Source: Thetidibacter halocola
GTDB taxonomy: Bacteria > Pseudomonadota > Alphaproteobacteria > Rhodobacterales > Rhodobacteraceae
DNA length: 64,000 nt
Reading direction: 5' to 3'
Assembly (NCBI RefSeq): GCF_018224955.1
Contig: NZ_JAGTUU010000002.1
Span: forward strand, 372,001-436,000
Under the pieces are notes generated by a model. The model did not search any database. It saw only the letters and a list, made by a program, of their open reading frames with translations, and was not told where the DNA came from. This document shows, piece by piece, positions 16,495-24,591 of this stretch (position 1 is the first letter of the stretch; each line of letters starts with the position of its first letter). A program made the translations under genes and the position numbers.

Positions 16495-17874
16495 TCAGGA
16501 GCCGGAGCGCCCGGCGATCCGCCCCAGCACGGCGGCAGCAAGCAGGCCATTGCCCGAGAGATATCCGGCATCCCCGGATCCCGACACGCCACAGGCCGCG
16601 CCGCCCCCGGCGAACAGGTTGGCAAAGGGCGTGCCGTCATGATGCAGCACCTGGGCGCGGTCGTTCACAACCAGCCCGCCCTGGGTGTGGAACAGCGCAC
16701 CGGTGACGCGCACGCCGCAATAGGGCGCGGCCAGGGGCGTCGCGCCGAACCGCCGCCCGAACCCGTCGGTGCCGCCCCAGGGCAGGTCCGCTAGCGTCTC
16801 GGCCAGGGTTTCGGGCGGCAGGCCCAGCGCCTGCGCCAGATCCTCGGGTGTGTTGGCGCGGCGGATCGCGCCCACTGCCTCGGCCCGCTTGAAATCCTCG
16901 AACTGGCGGGCGATCCCGGCGATGCGGTCGTCGAAGATGGCGAATGCCTCGGCCCCCGGTTGAGCCAGCACAGCGCGCGCCGCCTCGGAATAGCCCTGCG
17001 CCTCGTTCCAGAAGCGCCGCCCCTCGCGGTTCACCTGAACGCCGCCCTCGGTGATGACGGCCCAGGTGATCAGGATGCCATGCGGGTGCGCGACGTTGCC
17101 ATGGCCCTGGTAGGCGCCCAGGTGCCGTGTCTGCGCGCCCAAGCTTTCGGCCCAGAGCACCGCCTCTCCGCGGTTACCGTCATGGCCGAACCACAGGCCG
17201 TTCTCGATCTCGGGCATGTGCCGGGCGACCAGCGCGCGGTTGCCGCCGAACCCGTTGCAGGCCAGGATCAGCCTCCCGCAGCCGATGCTCTCGGTCCCGC
17301 CATCGGCACGGGTCACGGTGACGCCTCGGAGTGTCCGCCCCTCGTGGTGCAGCACCGTGGCGCGGCGGTTGCAGACGATGTCGATCCCCGCCGTCTCGCA
17401 GGCGCTGCGCAGCGCGTCGACCAGTTCCGCGCCGGATCGGGTCGGAAGCCCGTGCATCCGCCGCCGCGAATGGCCGGGATAGTCGAAATCCGTCACCACG
17501 GAAAAGGGCAGGGCGTAGCGATCCGACAGCCAGTCGATTACCTCTGCGGCGTTGACTGCCAGAAGGCCGACCAGCGCGGGGTCGTTCTCGCCCTTGGCCT
17601 TGGCCTGAATGTCGGCGGAAAACAGCGCCGCGTCGTCCTCGATCCCCGCCTTGCGCTGGATCGCGGTTCCCGCCGCCGGGATCAGCCCGGCGCTGAGCGC
17701 GGTCGACCCCGAGGGCAGGGGATCGGCCTCGATCACCAGCACCTCTTCGCCCGCCTCCTGCGCCGATAGCGCTGCGATCAGGCCGCAGGCCCCGGCGCCG
17801 ACGATCAGCGTCTGGCAGTCGATGTCGAACCCGCCCCTGGGGGGCGGCGCAACGCTAACGCTTGCTGCCGTCAT
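16495..17874 (-). CDS. FAD-dependent oxidoreductase, fumarate reductase/KSTD flavoprotein family
   Basis: 459 residues. N-terminal dinucleotide fold LIVGAGACGLIAALSAQEAG with the acidic end EAD, a mid segment GRLILACNGFGGN, and a C-terminal FAD-contact GGGAACGVSGSGDAGYLSGN typical of the FAD_binding_2 family (succinate dehydrogenase/fumarate reductase/3-ketosteroid dehydrogenase). No signal peptide or heme motif, so cytoplasmic. Its start overlaps the preceding lyase gene by 20 bp. It probably oxidises or reduces a C=C bond of the cluster's substrate (inference from family and context). Confidence 0.85.
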   Translation of the reverse strand: MTAASVSVAPPPRGGFDIDCQTLIVGAGACGLIAALSAQEAGEEVLVIEADPLPSGSTALSAGLIPAAGTAIQRKAGIEDDAALFSADIQAKAKGENDPALVGLLAVNAAEVIDWLSDRYALPFSVVTDFDYPGHSRRRMHGLPTRSGAELVDALRSACETAGIDIVCNRRATVLHHEGRTLRGVTVTRADGGTESIGCGRLILACNGFGGNRALVARHMPEIENGLWFGHDGNRGEAVLWAESLGAQTRHLGAYQGHGNVAHPHGILITWAVITEGGVQVNREGRRFWNEAQGYSEAARAVLAQPGAEAFAIFDDRIAGIARQFEDFKRAEAVGAIRRANTPEDLAQALGLPPETLAETLADLPWGGTDGFGRRFGATPLAAPYCGVRVTGALFHTQGGLVVNDRAQVLHHDGTPFANLFAGGGAACGVSGSGDAGYLSGNGLLAAAVLGRIAGRSGS

Positions 17875-18721
17875 AGCGCGCGCCTTCGGCCAGCATGTCG
17901 TCGGTGCCGATCACCTCGTTCAGACCGTTGAAGTCGAACATCCGCTCGGCAAAGGGCCGGTTCGAGCCGTTCTGCCGCAGGCTCTGGTAATAGTCCTGCG
18001 CGGTGCGGGCCAGCGCCCGGACGATCCCGCCGGGAAAGATCACAATGGAATAGCCCAGTCGCTCGAGGTCATCGGCCCCGGTGATCGGCGTGGCGCCGCC
18101 CTCGACCATGTTGGCGAGCAGCGGCGCGCGCCCGGCGAAATGGGCGGTGATCGCTTCCAGCTGCGCGCGATCCTGCGGCGCTTCGACGAACAGCGCATCG
18201 GCCCCGGCCTCGAGATACATTTCGGCCCGGTCGATGGCGGCGGAGAACCCCTCGACAGCGATAGCATCGGTCCGGGCGATGATGAGTGTCTCGTCCGAGG
18301 CCCGCGCGTCCGCCATCGCGGCGACCTTGCCGGCCATCTCCGCGGCGGGGATCAACGCCTTGTCCTTCAGGTGGCCGCAGCGTTTCGGATAGGTCTGGTC
18401 CTCGATCTGCAACGCGGCGGCCCCGGCGCGCTCATAGGTGCGCATCGTGCGCTGGGCGTTCAGCGCGTTGCCAAAGCCCGTGTCGGCGTCGATGATGACC
18501 GGCAGGCCGACGCGATCCGCGATCAGCGCCATCGTGTCGGCCATCTCGCTGGCGGTGGTCAGGCCGATATCGGGGCGGCCAAGGCGCGTGTAGGCCACAG
18601 CCGCGCCGGACAGATACAGTGCCTCGAACCCGGCCTGCGAGGCCAGCGCGGCGGTCAGCCCGTCATAGATACCGGGGGCGACAAGGATCTCTTTCGCGGC
18701 AAGTCGCTCTCGCAGGGTCAT
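17855..18721 (-). CDS. Isocitrate lyase/PEP mutase-family lyase
   Basis: 288 residues, (beta/alpha)8 fold. Substrate-loop motifs: YLSGAAVAYTRLGRPDIGL, DADTGFGN, EDQTYPKRCGHL and IARTDA. The KRCGH sequence contains the catalytic Cys of lyases in this superfamily (methylisocitrate lyase, 2,3-dimethylmalate lyase) and excludes the mutases and hydrolases that lack it. So it should cleave a C-C bond of a malate-type acid into a pyruvate- or glyoxylate-type product and a carboxylate. Overlaps the isochorismatase-like gene's stop by 4 bp. With the aconitase-type hydratase genes across the divergent promoter it gives a hydratase plus lyase logic. Confidence 0.87.
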   Translation of the reverse strand: MTLRERLAAKEILVAPGIYDGLTAALASQAGFEALYLSGAAVAYTRLGRPDIGLTTASEMADTMALIADRVGLPVIIDADTGFGNALNAQRTMRTYERAGAAALQIEDQTYPKRCGHLKDKALIPAAEMAGKVAAMADARASDETLIIARTDAIAVEGFSAAIDRAEMYLEAGADALFVEAPQDRAQLEAITAHFAGRAPLLANMVEGGATPITGADDLERLGYSIVIFPGGIVRALARTAQDYYQSLRQNGSNRPFAERMFDFNGLNEVIGTDDMLAEGARYDGSKR

Positions 18722-19338
18722 GCCGCGCCCTCCAGCCAGTCCAGCGCCTGCGCGCAGGTCATCTGGTGCGTGACGGTGCCCAGCGACAGGATCGTGGCGT
18801 CGTGCACCTCTTGCTTGAAGGCGGCGCAGCCGTCGGTCAGCATCACCGTGTCGATGTCGCGCAGATGTGCGTCCCGCAGGGTCGAGGCGACGCCGCCATT
18901 GGTCACGATCCCGCCAACGATGAGGTGTTTCATCCCGGTGGCCCGCATCAGGTATTCCAGCCGGGTCTGGTAGAAGGCGGAATAAGCCACCTTTTCGACC
19001 ACGAAATCCGCTGGATACAACGTGTCGACCAGCGTGTGGCCAAAGCTGCCCGGTGCGAAGTCGCCCTTGCCCAGGAAGGGTCGTAGCTGTTTCAGATGCG
19101 GCGCAATCAGTGGTTCTCCGTCGCGGTCGGGGACCAGCGTGAACTGGGCAGAGACATAGCGACCGCCCCGTGCCCGGATCGCCCGAACCAGCGGCGCGAT
19201 GCGGTCGGGCAGGGCGGCGATGGCGGCGGCACTATGCCCAGCGCGGCCATAGGCGCCCTCGGGATGGATGAAGTCGTTCTGGAGGTCGATGGTCAGAAGC
19301 GCGGTGCGCGACAGGTCCCAGTCCTGGGGGGCGGTCAT
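18718..19338 (-). CDS. Isochorismatase-fold hydrolase lacking the catalytic Cys
   Basis: 206 residues. The isochorismatase fold is clear: D18 in LLTIDLQNDF, K116 in FVVEKVAYSAF and the TN-GGVASTLRDA segment. Amidohydrolases of this superfamily (nicotinamidase, maleamate amidase, N-carbamoylsarcosine amidase) use a Cys where this protein has G149. True isochorismatases (PhzD/EntB) also lack that Cys, so a vinyl-ether or other non-amide substrate is possible. GGAGG precedes the ATG at 19338, which overlaps the stop of the HyuA-like gene by 4 bp; the long open frame beyond is not used. Confidence 0.85.
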   Translation of the reverse strand: MTAPQDWDLSRTALLTIDLQNDFIHPEGAYGRAGHSAAAIAALPDRIAPLVRAIRARGGRYVSAQFTLVPDRDGEPLIAPHLKQLRPFLGKGDFAPGSFGHTLVDTLYPADFVVEKVAYSAFYQTRLEYLMRATGMKHLIVGGIVTNGGVASTLRDAHLRDIDTVMLTDGCAAFKQEVHDATILSLGTVTHQMTCAQALDWLEGAA

Positions 19339-21398
19339 GCGGCATCCTCCACGGGTTCGATGATGGTGTTGCCGAAACGGTCGACATGGCCGACCAGCCC
19401 CGGTTCGATAAGCACGGTCGTGTCCGGCTGTTCGAGGATTGCCGGGCCCCGGATTTCCGCGCCAACAGGCAGGGAAAGCCGGTCGTAGATCGCGGTGTCG
19501 TGCCATTCGGTTCCGAAATGCACGCGGCGTGTGGCCTTGGGTTCGGGCATCGCTGTGGCGGTTGGCGCGAGCGTCGACAGGTCGAATTTCGGCCGCCGCC
19601 CTGTCACGGCGCTGCGCAGGTTCAGGATGCGCCGCACGCCGCCTTTCAGCAGCCGGCCAAAGGCTGCGCCATAGGCCGTATCGAAGGCCTCCTCGATCTG
19701 AGCGCGGTTTGGCGGCGTCACGCGGCCATTCTCGATCCGCACCGTGACGGGCACCGGAACCGTGTGGGTCTGCCCGACATAGGCCATGTCCAGCTCGAAC
19801 GTCACGTCGCGGGATTCGAACCGGGTTCGGGCGGCCTCGAGCAGGGCCATGCCCTGATCCGCGTGGTCCTGCATGAACCGGCCCAGCGCGTCCTCGTCGA
19901 GGTTGGCGACCAGCGCGTTGATCGTCTGCACGAAATCCTGCCGCATGTCGGCGATCACGCAGCCCATGGCCGAAGTCACGCCGGGATAGCGTGGCACGAT
20001 GGCCCGGGCGATGCCCACCTCGGCCAGCATCGCGCCGGCATGCAGCGCCCCGCCACCGCCGAAGGGCATGAAGGCAAAGCGTTTCGGGTCGAAGCCCCGC
20101 TCGATGCTGACAAGGCGGATGGCGCCCGCCATGCGCGAATTGGCGACCCGCAGGATGGCTTCGGCGGCCTCCAGCGTGGTCAGGTCAAGGGGCGCACCGA
20201 CATGCGTGTCGATGGCCTTGGCGGCGGCCTCCACATCCAGCCGGGTCAGTTTCCCGCCGATGGGATTGTCCGGGTCGATCCGGCCCAGAACTACGTTGGC
20301 GTCCGTCACGGTGGGCCGGTCGTTGCCCAGACCATAGGCCACCGGCCCGGGGTTCGATCCTGCGCTTTCCGGGCCGATGTTCAGCAATCCTCCCTTGTCC
20401 ACCCAGGCGATGGAACCGCCGCCCGCGCCGATCGTGGTGATCTCGATCATCGGGTTGCGCACCACCATGCCGAAGTCGATGGAGGTCTGCGGCGACAGCA
20501 TCGACTGCCCGCCGGCGATCAGCGAGACGTCGAAACTGGTGCCGCCCATGTCGCCCGTGATGACGTTGTCGAACCCGGCGGTCGAGGCGATGTAGCCCGC
20601 TGCGATGACGCCCGCCGCAGGCCCGGAGAGCGCCGTGCGCACCGGCAGGCGGCAGGCGGTATCCACTGCCATCACGCCGCCGTTCGACTGCACGATCATG
20701 AACTCGCCGTCAAAACCGCCTTGCGCCAGGGCGCGTTCCAGCCGGCCCAGATAGCCCGAGACCTCGGGTTGCAGGTAGGCGTTAAGCGCGGTGGTCGAGA
20801 AACGTTCGAATTCGCGGATCTCGGGCAGGATCTCGTGGCTGGCCGAGACATGCGGGTTGGGCCAGATCGACCGCACCGCGGCTACCGCCGCAGCCTCGTT
20901 CGCGGGGTTCGCGTAGGCGTTGGCGAAAAGAATGGCGACGGCCTCACAGCCCTGCGCCTGCAACTGACGCGCGGCGTCGCTCACTGCGTCCAGATCGACG
21001 GGCGTGCGGATCGTACCGTCGGCCAGCGTGCGCTCTGGCACTTCCAGCCGGTCGCGCCGGTCGACCACAGGTTCAAAGTCGCCGCGCAGGCCCCAGGTGC
21101 GGGGCCTGTCGCGGCGACGCATCTCCAGAACGTCGCGCAGTCCGTGAGTGGTGATGACGCCCGTGCGGGCGCCCTTGCGTTCCAGAAGTGCATTCGTGCC
21201 GGCGGTCGTGCCATGCACCACCACCGAAACCGTCGACAGGTCGTCCACTTGCCGCGAAATCCCGTCGAGGAAGCCGCCAGACTGATCGGGCCGGGTCGTC
21301 GGCACCTTGGCCACGCTTGCGGTGCCGGTCGCCTCGTCCAGGACGAAGACATCGGTAAAGGTGCCGCCCACGTCGACACCGATCATGCGCCCGCTCAT
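19335..21398 (-). CDS. Hydantoinase/oxoprolinase-family subunit A (HyuA-like)
   Basis: 687 residues. Starts with the actin/ASKHA-type phosphate loop MIGVDVGGTFTDVFVLDE, followed by HGTTAGTNALLERKG, ITGDMGGTSFDVSLI and GGGALHAGAM, all characteristic of HyuA/5-oxoprolinase/acetone carboxylase beta subunits. These enzymes use ATP to activate a lactam or ketone. GGGAGG lies upstream of the ATG at 21398, which overlaps the HyuB-like stop by 4 bp. The annotated names in this family rarely predict the substrate, so only 'ATP-dependent lactam/ketone-acting enzyme' is claimed. Confidence 0.9.
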   Translation of the reverse strand: MSGRMIGVDVGGTFTDVFVLDEATGTASVAKVPTTRPDQSGGFLDGISRQVDDLSTVSVVVHGTTAGTNALLERKGARTGVITTHGLRDVLEMRRRDRPRTWGLRGDFEPVVDRRDRLEVPERTLADGTIRTPVDLDAVSDAARQLQAQGCEAVAILFANAYANPANEAAAVAAVRSIWPNPHVSASHEILPEIREFERFSTTALNAYLQPEVSGYLGRLERALAQGGFDGEFMIVQSNGGVMAVDTACRLPVRTALSGPAAGVIAAGYIASTAGFDNVITGDMGGTSFDVSLIAGGQSMLSPQTSIDFGMVVRNPMIEITTIGAGGGSIAWVDKGGLLNIGPESAGSNPGPVAYGLGNDRPTVTDANVVLGRIDPDNPIGGKLTRLDVEAAAKAIDTHVGAPLDLTTLEAAEAILRVANSRMAGAIRLVSIERGFDPKRFAFMPFGGGGALHAGAMLAEVGIARAIVPRYPGVTSAMGCVIADMRQDFVQTINALVANLDEDALGRFMQDHADQGMALLEAARTRFESRDVTFELDMAYVGQTHTVPVPVTVRIENGRVTPPNRAQIEEAFDTAYGAAFGRLLKGGVRRILNLRSAVTGRRPKFDLSTLAPTATAMPEPKATRRVHFGTEWHDTAIYDRLSLPVGAEIRGPAILEQPDTTVLIEPGLVGHVDRFGNTIIEPVEDAA

Positions 21399-23089
21399 GC
21401 GCCTGCCTCCCGCCAATCCGTGCCATAGTCGCGGTCCGCCGTCTCGGCGGTCAGCAGGCCGCGCGCCACGTCGCGCGCGACGGCCCGTGCATCCCGCGTG
21501 GCGGCCGTGCCATAGCCGCCGCCCCCCGGCGTCTCCAGCCGCACCGCCTGCCCCTGCCGCAGCTTGATGCCGCGCATCTTGGATGCCAGCGGCGGATGCT
21601 CCCACCCGCTGTCCTGCTCGAAGGAGAAGATATTCAGCGCCGCGTCACCGCCGCCCGCGATGCCCTTGGGCGCGAACCGTCCACGCTCGCCGAACAGGAA
21701 GCCCTCGGCGCCGTTTTCCTCGAGCACCTCGATTTCATAGACCGCACCCATGCCGCCGCGATGCGCGCCCGCGCCCGCGCTGTCGGGGCGCAGCGCCCAT
21801 TGCCGGAACATCACCGGGTAGGCGGCCTCGAGGATCTCCATCGGCGGGATCGTCGCGGTAGAGATCGGCGCATTGCCGTGGTTCAACCCGTCCGATTCCG
21901 GCGAGCCGCCATGCCCGCCGCCATAGAAGCTGAACATGACCCAAGGGCGCCCGTCCTTGCGCCGCCCGGCCAGAGACAGCGCGTTGATCGTGCCATAGGC
22001 ATTGGCCACCACACGCCCCGGCGCCGCCTGCGCGAAGGCCGAAAACACCACGTCGATCATCCGCAGGATCGTCTCGGTGTAGCCGCCCGTGGGCGCCGGG
22101 AACTGCGCTGCCAGAAGCGAGCCTTCGGGCACCACCACATCGATCGGGCGCATCACGCCCGCGTTGGCGGGCAGCATTGGGAAGATGTGCTTGATCGCCA
22201 CGTAGGCTGTGGCGACGGTGGTCGGCAGGGCGATGTTCACGGGCCCCGCGCATTGCGGCGAAGAACCGGTGAAGTCCAGCACCATCCGGTCGCCCGCGAT
22301 CTCCAGCGCGACCTTGATCTTCAGGGGCGTGTCGGTGATGCCGTCATTGTCGAGGAAATCCTCGGCCTCCCACCGCCCGTCGGGCAGTTCGGCCAGTTCG
22401 CCGCGCATCAGCGCCTCGGCCCGATGGCCCAGGGCCTCCAGCGCGGCGGCGACGGTTTCCGCGCCGTATTCGTCCAGCATCTCGTCCATCCGCCGCACGC
22501 CCAGGTCCAGCGCGCCCAGCTGGCCGTTCAGGTCGCCCTGCGCCGATTGCGGCAGGCGGGTGTTGCGCAGCAGGATGTCCACGATGTCCTGTTGCAGCAC
22601 GCCCGCCCGGGCCAGCTTGACCGGTGGCAGAACGAAGGCCTCCTGGAAGACCTCGGTCGCGGCGGGGTTGTAGTTGCCGGGAACCGCGCCGCCCACGTCG
22701 TGCCAGTGGCCGACCGAGGCGAGGTAGCAGAACAACGCGCCATCCCGGAAATAAGGCCGCACCAGCCGCATGTCGGACAGGTGCGTGCCGCCGATATGGC
22801 AGTCGTTGAAGATGTAGATGTCGCCGTCCTGTAGGTCGCCATCCCTTGCCGCCTTCTCGATCACCGCCTTCACGGCAAAGGACATGACGCCGACAAAGAT
22901 CGGCAGGCCGGACTTGCCCTGCACCAGCGTGTCGCCGGTGTCGCGGTGATAAAGGCCGTGGCTGGCGTCATGCGCCTCGGCGATGATCGGGTTGAAGGCG
23001 GCGCGGAACAGCGCCGCGTCCATCTCGTCGGCGATCTGCTCCATCCGTCCCGCCAGAACGGAAAGAGTGATCGGGTCGATCTCGGTCAT
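21395..23089 (-). CDS. Hydantoinase/oxoprolinase-family subunit B (HyuB-like)
   Basis: 564 residues. Typical HyuB landmarks: DPITLSVLAGRMEQIADEM, SHGLYHRDTGDTLVQG, NDCHIGGTHLSDM, FTGSSPQCAGPVNIALP, a mid-C-terminal HGGSPESDG and the terminal PGGGGYG. Partner of the HyuA-like subunit. Translation begins at the ATG at 23089, overlapping the tautomerase-SnoaL stop by 4 bp, so the HyuB-HyuA-isochorismatase-lyase run appears translationally coupled. Substrate not predictable from sequence. Confidence 0.9.
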   Translation of the reverse strand: MTEIDPITLSVLAGRMEQIADEMDAALFRAAFNPIIAEAHDASHGLYHRDTGDTLVQGKSGLPIFVGVMSFAVKAVIEKAARDGDLQDGDIYIFNDCHIGGTHLSDMRLVRPYFRDGALFCYLASVGHWHDVGGAVPGNYNPAATEVFQEAFVLPPVKLARAGVLQQDIVDILLRNTRLPQSAQGDLNGQLGALDLGVRRMDEMLDEYGAETVAAALEALGHRAEALMRGELAELPDGRWEAEDFLDNDGITDTPLKIKVALEIAGDRMVLDFTGSSPQCAGPVNIALPTTVATAYVAIKHIFPMLPANAGVMRPIDVVVPEGSLLAAQFPAPTGGYTETILRMIDVVFSAFAQAAPGRVVANAYGTINALSLAGRRKDGRPWVMFSFYGGGHGGSPESDGLNHGNAPISTATIPPMEILEAAYPVMFRQWALRPDSAGAGAHRGGMGAVYEIEVLEENGAEGFLFGERGRFAPKGIAGGGDAALNIFSFEQDSGWEHPPLASKMRGIKLRQGQAVRLETPGGGGYGTAATRDARAVARDVARGLLTAETADRDYGTDWREAGA

Positions 23090-23649
23090 GCCTGCGCCTT
23101 TGCTTCTGCCATGTCGTTCCACACGTCCTGTCGGATGAGCTTGCCGCCCGCGATCTCGAACCGGTCGATGAAGCGGATGCCCTCGAACGCGGTGCCGTCC
23201 AGCCATTCGCCGTGCAGCGTGCCGAAGCAGTAGACGATTGCCCCGCCGTTGCCAGGCATCGCATCGAACCGCTCATAGGTCTTGCGCACGAAGGCATAGC
23301 GCGGCTTCGACCAGGCGATGAGTTCCTCGAGCGTGGTCATCGGGGCCGCGCCTGGGAACTGCATTGTGAAACCCTCGGCCAGCATCGCCTGCGCTGCGGG
23401 CAGGTCGCGCCGTTCCATCGCGGAAAGATAGTCGTGCACGATCCGGGTTGGGTCGGGCAGGGCGGGCGCGGGCTGGCGCATCTCGCCGCCACGATAGTAG
23501 TTGGCCGCGGCCATCTCATGAACCATCACCGTGACGGCCTCGGGCGCGGCGGGCAGGACGAATCGCACGGCATCGGTCAGACCCTTGCCCAGGCGGGCCT
23601 TAACCCCATCGTCATAGCCTTGAAGAAGGTGGAGTTCGACAATCGGCAC
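23086..23649 (-). CDS. Tautomerase-SnoaL fusion protein
   Basis: 187 residues from a GTG start. Residues 2-60 resemble the 4-oxalocrotonate tautomerase family: from this start the mature protein begins PIVELHLLQGY, giving the N-terminal catalytic Pro after Met removal. GGGGGA lies a few nt upstream. In-frame ATGs at 23661-23664 would bury this Pro. After a linker (about 61-75), residues 76-187 form a SnoaL/NTF2-like domain (DYLSAMERRDLPAAQAML, then GGKLIRQDVW). Tautomerases shift keto-enol or double-bond positions; SnoaL domains act as cyclases, isomerases or binding modules. First gene of the leftward operon, beside a candidate GntR operator. The two-domain combination is uncommon. Confidence 0.75.
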   Translation of the reverse strand: MPIVELHLLQGYDDGVKARLGKGLTDAVRFVLPAAPEAVTVMVHEMAAANYYRGGEMRQPAPALPDPTRIVHDYLSAMERRDLPAAQAMLAEGFTMQFPGAAPMTTLEELIAWSKPRYAFVRKTYERFDAMPGNGGAIVYCFGTLHGEWLDGTAFEGIRFIDRFEIAGGKLIRQDVWNDMAEAKAQA

Positions 23650-23667
23650 AGCTTCCCCCATCACAAC

Positions 23668-23687
23668 CTGTATTTTTTGTAATACAG
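23668..23687. promoter_or_regulatory. Candidate GntR-family operator
   Basis: Perfect inverted repeat CTGTATT (23668-23674) / AATACAG (23681-23687) with a 6-nt spacer, 18 bp before the leftward operon start and about 100 bp before the GntR gene. TGTAT/ATACA arms are in the range seen for HutC/GntR operators. Placement between divergent genes fits control of both. Confidence 0.55.
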
Positions 23688-23790
23688 ATTTTGGACGTTT
23701 GTTAAGTCAGAAAATCACGACTGGAACATACAGCAGCTTGATTTCTGAAAAACCGACGATACGATCCGGGCAACGGGGTCGGGGAAACGC

Positions 23791-24591
23791 ATGAACATCA
23801 GGGGATCCAGTCTGCTGCCGGAAGGGGCCAAGGCGCGCCGCGTCTACCTTTCGCTGCGCGACGAGATCGCCGAAGGCCGCCTGTCGGATGGCGACCACCT
23901 GCCCGGCGAGCAGAAGCTGGCCGAAACCTTTGGCGTCTCCCGCGTCACCGTGCGCCGCGCGCTCGAGGCACTGGCTGCCGACGGGCTGATCGAACGCCGC
24001 GCGGGCAGCGGCACGCAGGTGCGCGCCAATGGTGTCGCGGACAAGCCCGTGGCGATGGATTTCACCACGCTGATGCCGCAACTGGTCGAAATGGGGCAGA
24101 CGACCGCGCGGCTGCTGTCCTTTTCCTACGGGTCCGCGCCCGAGATGGTGATGCGCGCGATGGGCCTGATGGCAGAGGACAGGGTGCAGATCGCCACCCG
24201 CGTCCGCAGCGCCGAGGGGCGGCCGTTCTCGCACCTGACTACCTATGTCCCCGAGGCGATCGCGCGGAACTATTCGGAAAACGACCTGGCGACCTCGCCG
24301 CTTTACAAACTGCTGGAACGCAGCGGCGTGCGAATCGCCGAGGCGCAGCAATCGGTCTCGGCCACGCTGGCCGGGCCCGACGTGGCCGAGGCGCTGGAGG
24401 TGGCGGTGGGCTCTGCCCTGCTGTCGCTGCGCCGCGTGGTGCGCGACGTGGACGGCAACGGGGTGGAGTTCCTGTCAGCCCTTTACCGGCCCGACATGTT
24501 CCGGCTGGACATGGCGCTGGCGCGCGTGGGCGAGGGCAGCACCCGCCACTGGGAACCCGCCATCGGTCGCGCCGAGGGGGCCGAGGCATGA
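23791..24591 (+). CDS. GntR-family regulator with UTRA domain (HutC subfamily)
   Basis: 266 residues. N-terminal winged helix (about 15-80) with LPGEQKLAETFGVSRVTVRRALEALAADGLIERRAGSGT, the GntR recognition region, followed by a UTRA ligand-binding domain (about 100-245; SFSYGSAPEM, then LRRVVRDVDG and FLSALYRPDMF). UTRA domains bind small metabolites, so this is probably the substrate- or intermediate-responsive regulator of both divergent arms. It overlaps the LeuC-like gene by 4 bp, so regulator and hydratase are co-transcribed. Family assignment firm; regulon inferred. Confidence 0.9.
   Translation: MNIRGSSLLPEGAKARRVYLSLRDEIAEGRLSDGDHLPGEQKLAETFGVSRVTVRRALEALAADGLIERRAGSGTQVRANGVADKPVAMDFTTLMPQLVEMGQTTARLLSFSYGSAPEMVMRAMGLMAEDRVQIATRVRSAEGRPFSHLTTYVPEAIARNYSENDLATSPLYKLLERSGVRIAEAQQSVSATLAGPDVAEALEVAVGSALLSLRRVVRDVDGNGVEFLSALYRPDMFRLDMALARVGEGSTRHWEPAIGRAEGAEA

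Noticed and set aside
18718-19338. Maleamate or carbamoyl amidohydrolase function for the isochorismatase-like gene
   Set aside because: The nucleophilic Cys needed by those enzymes is Gly (G149).
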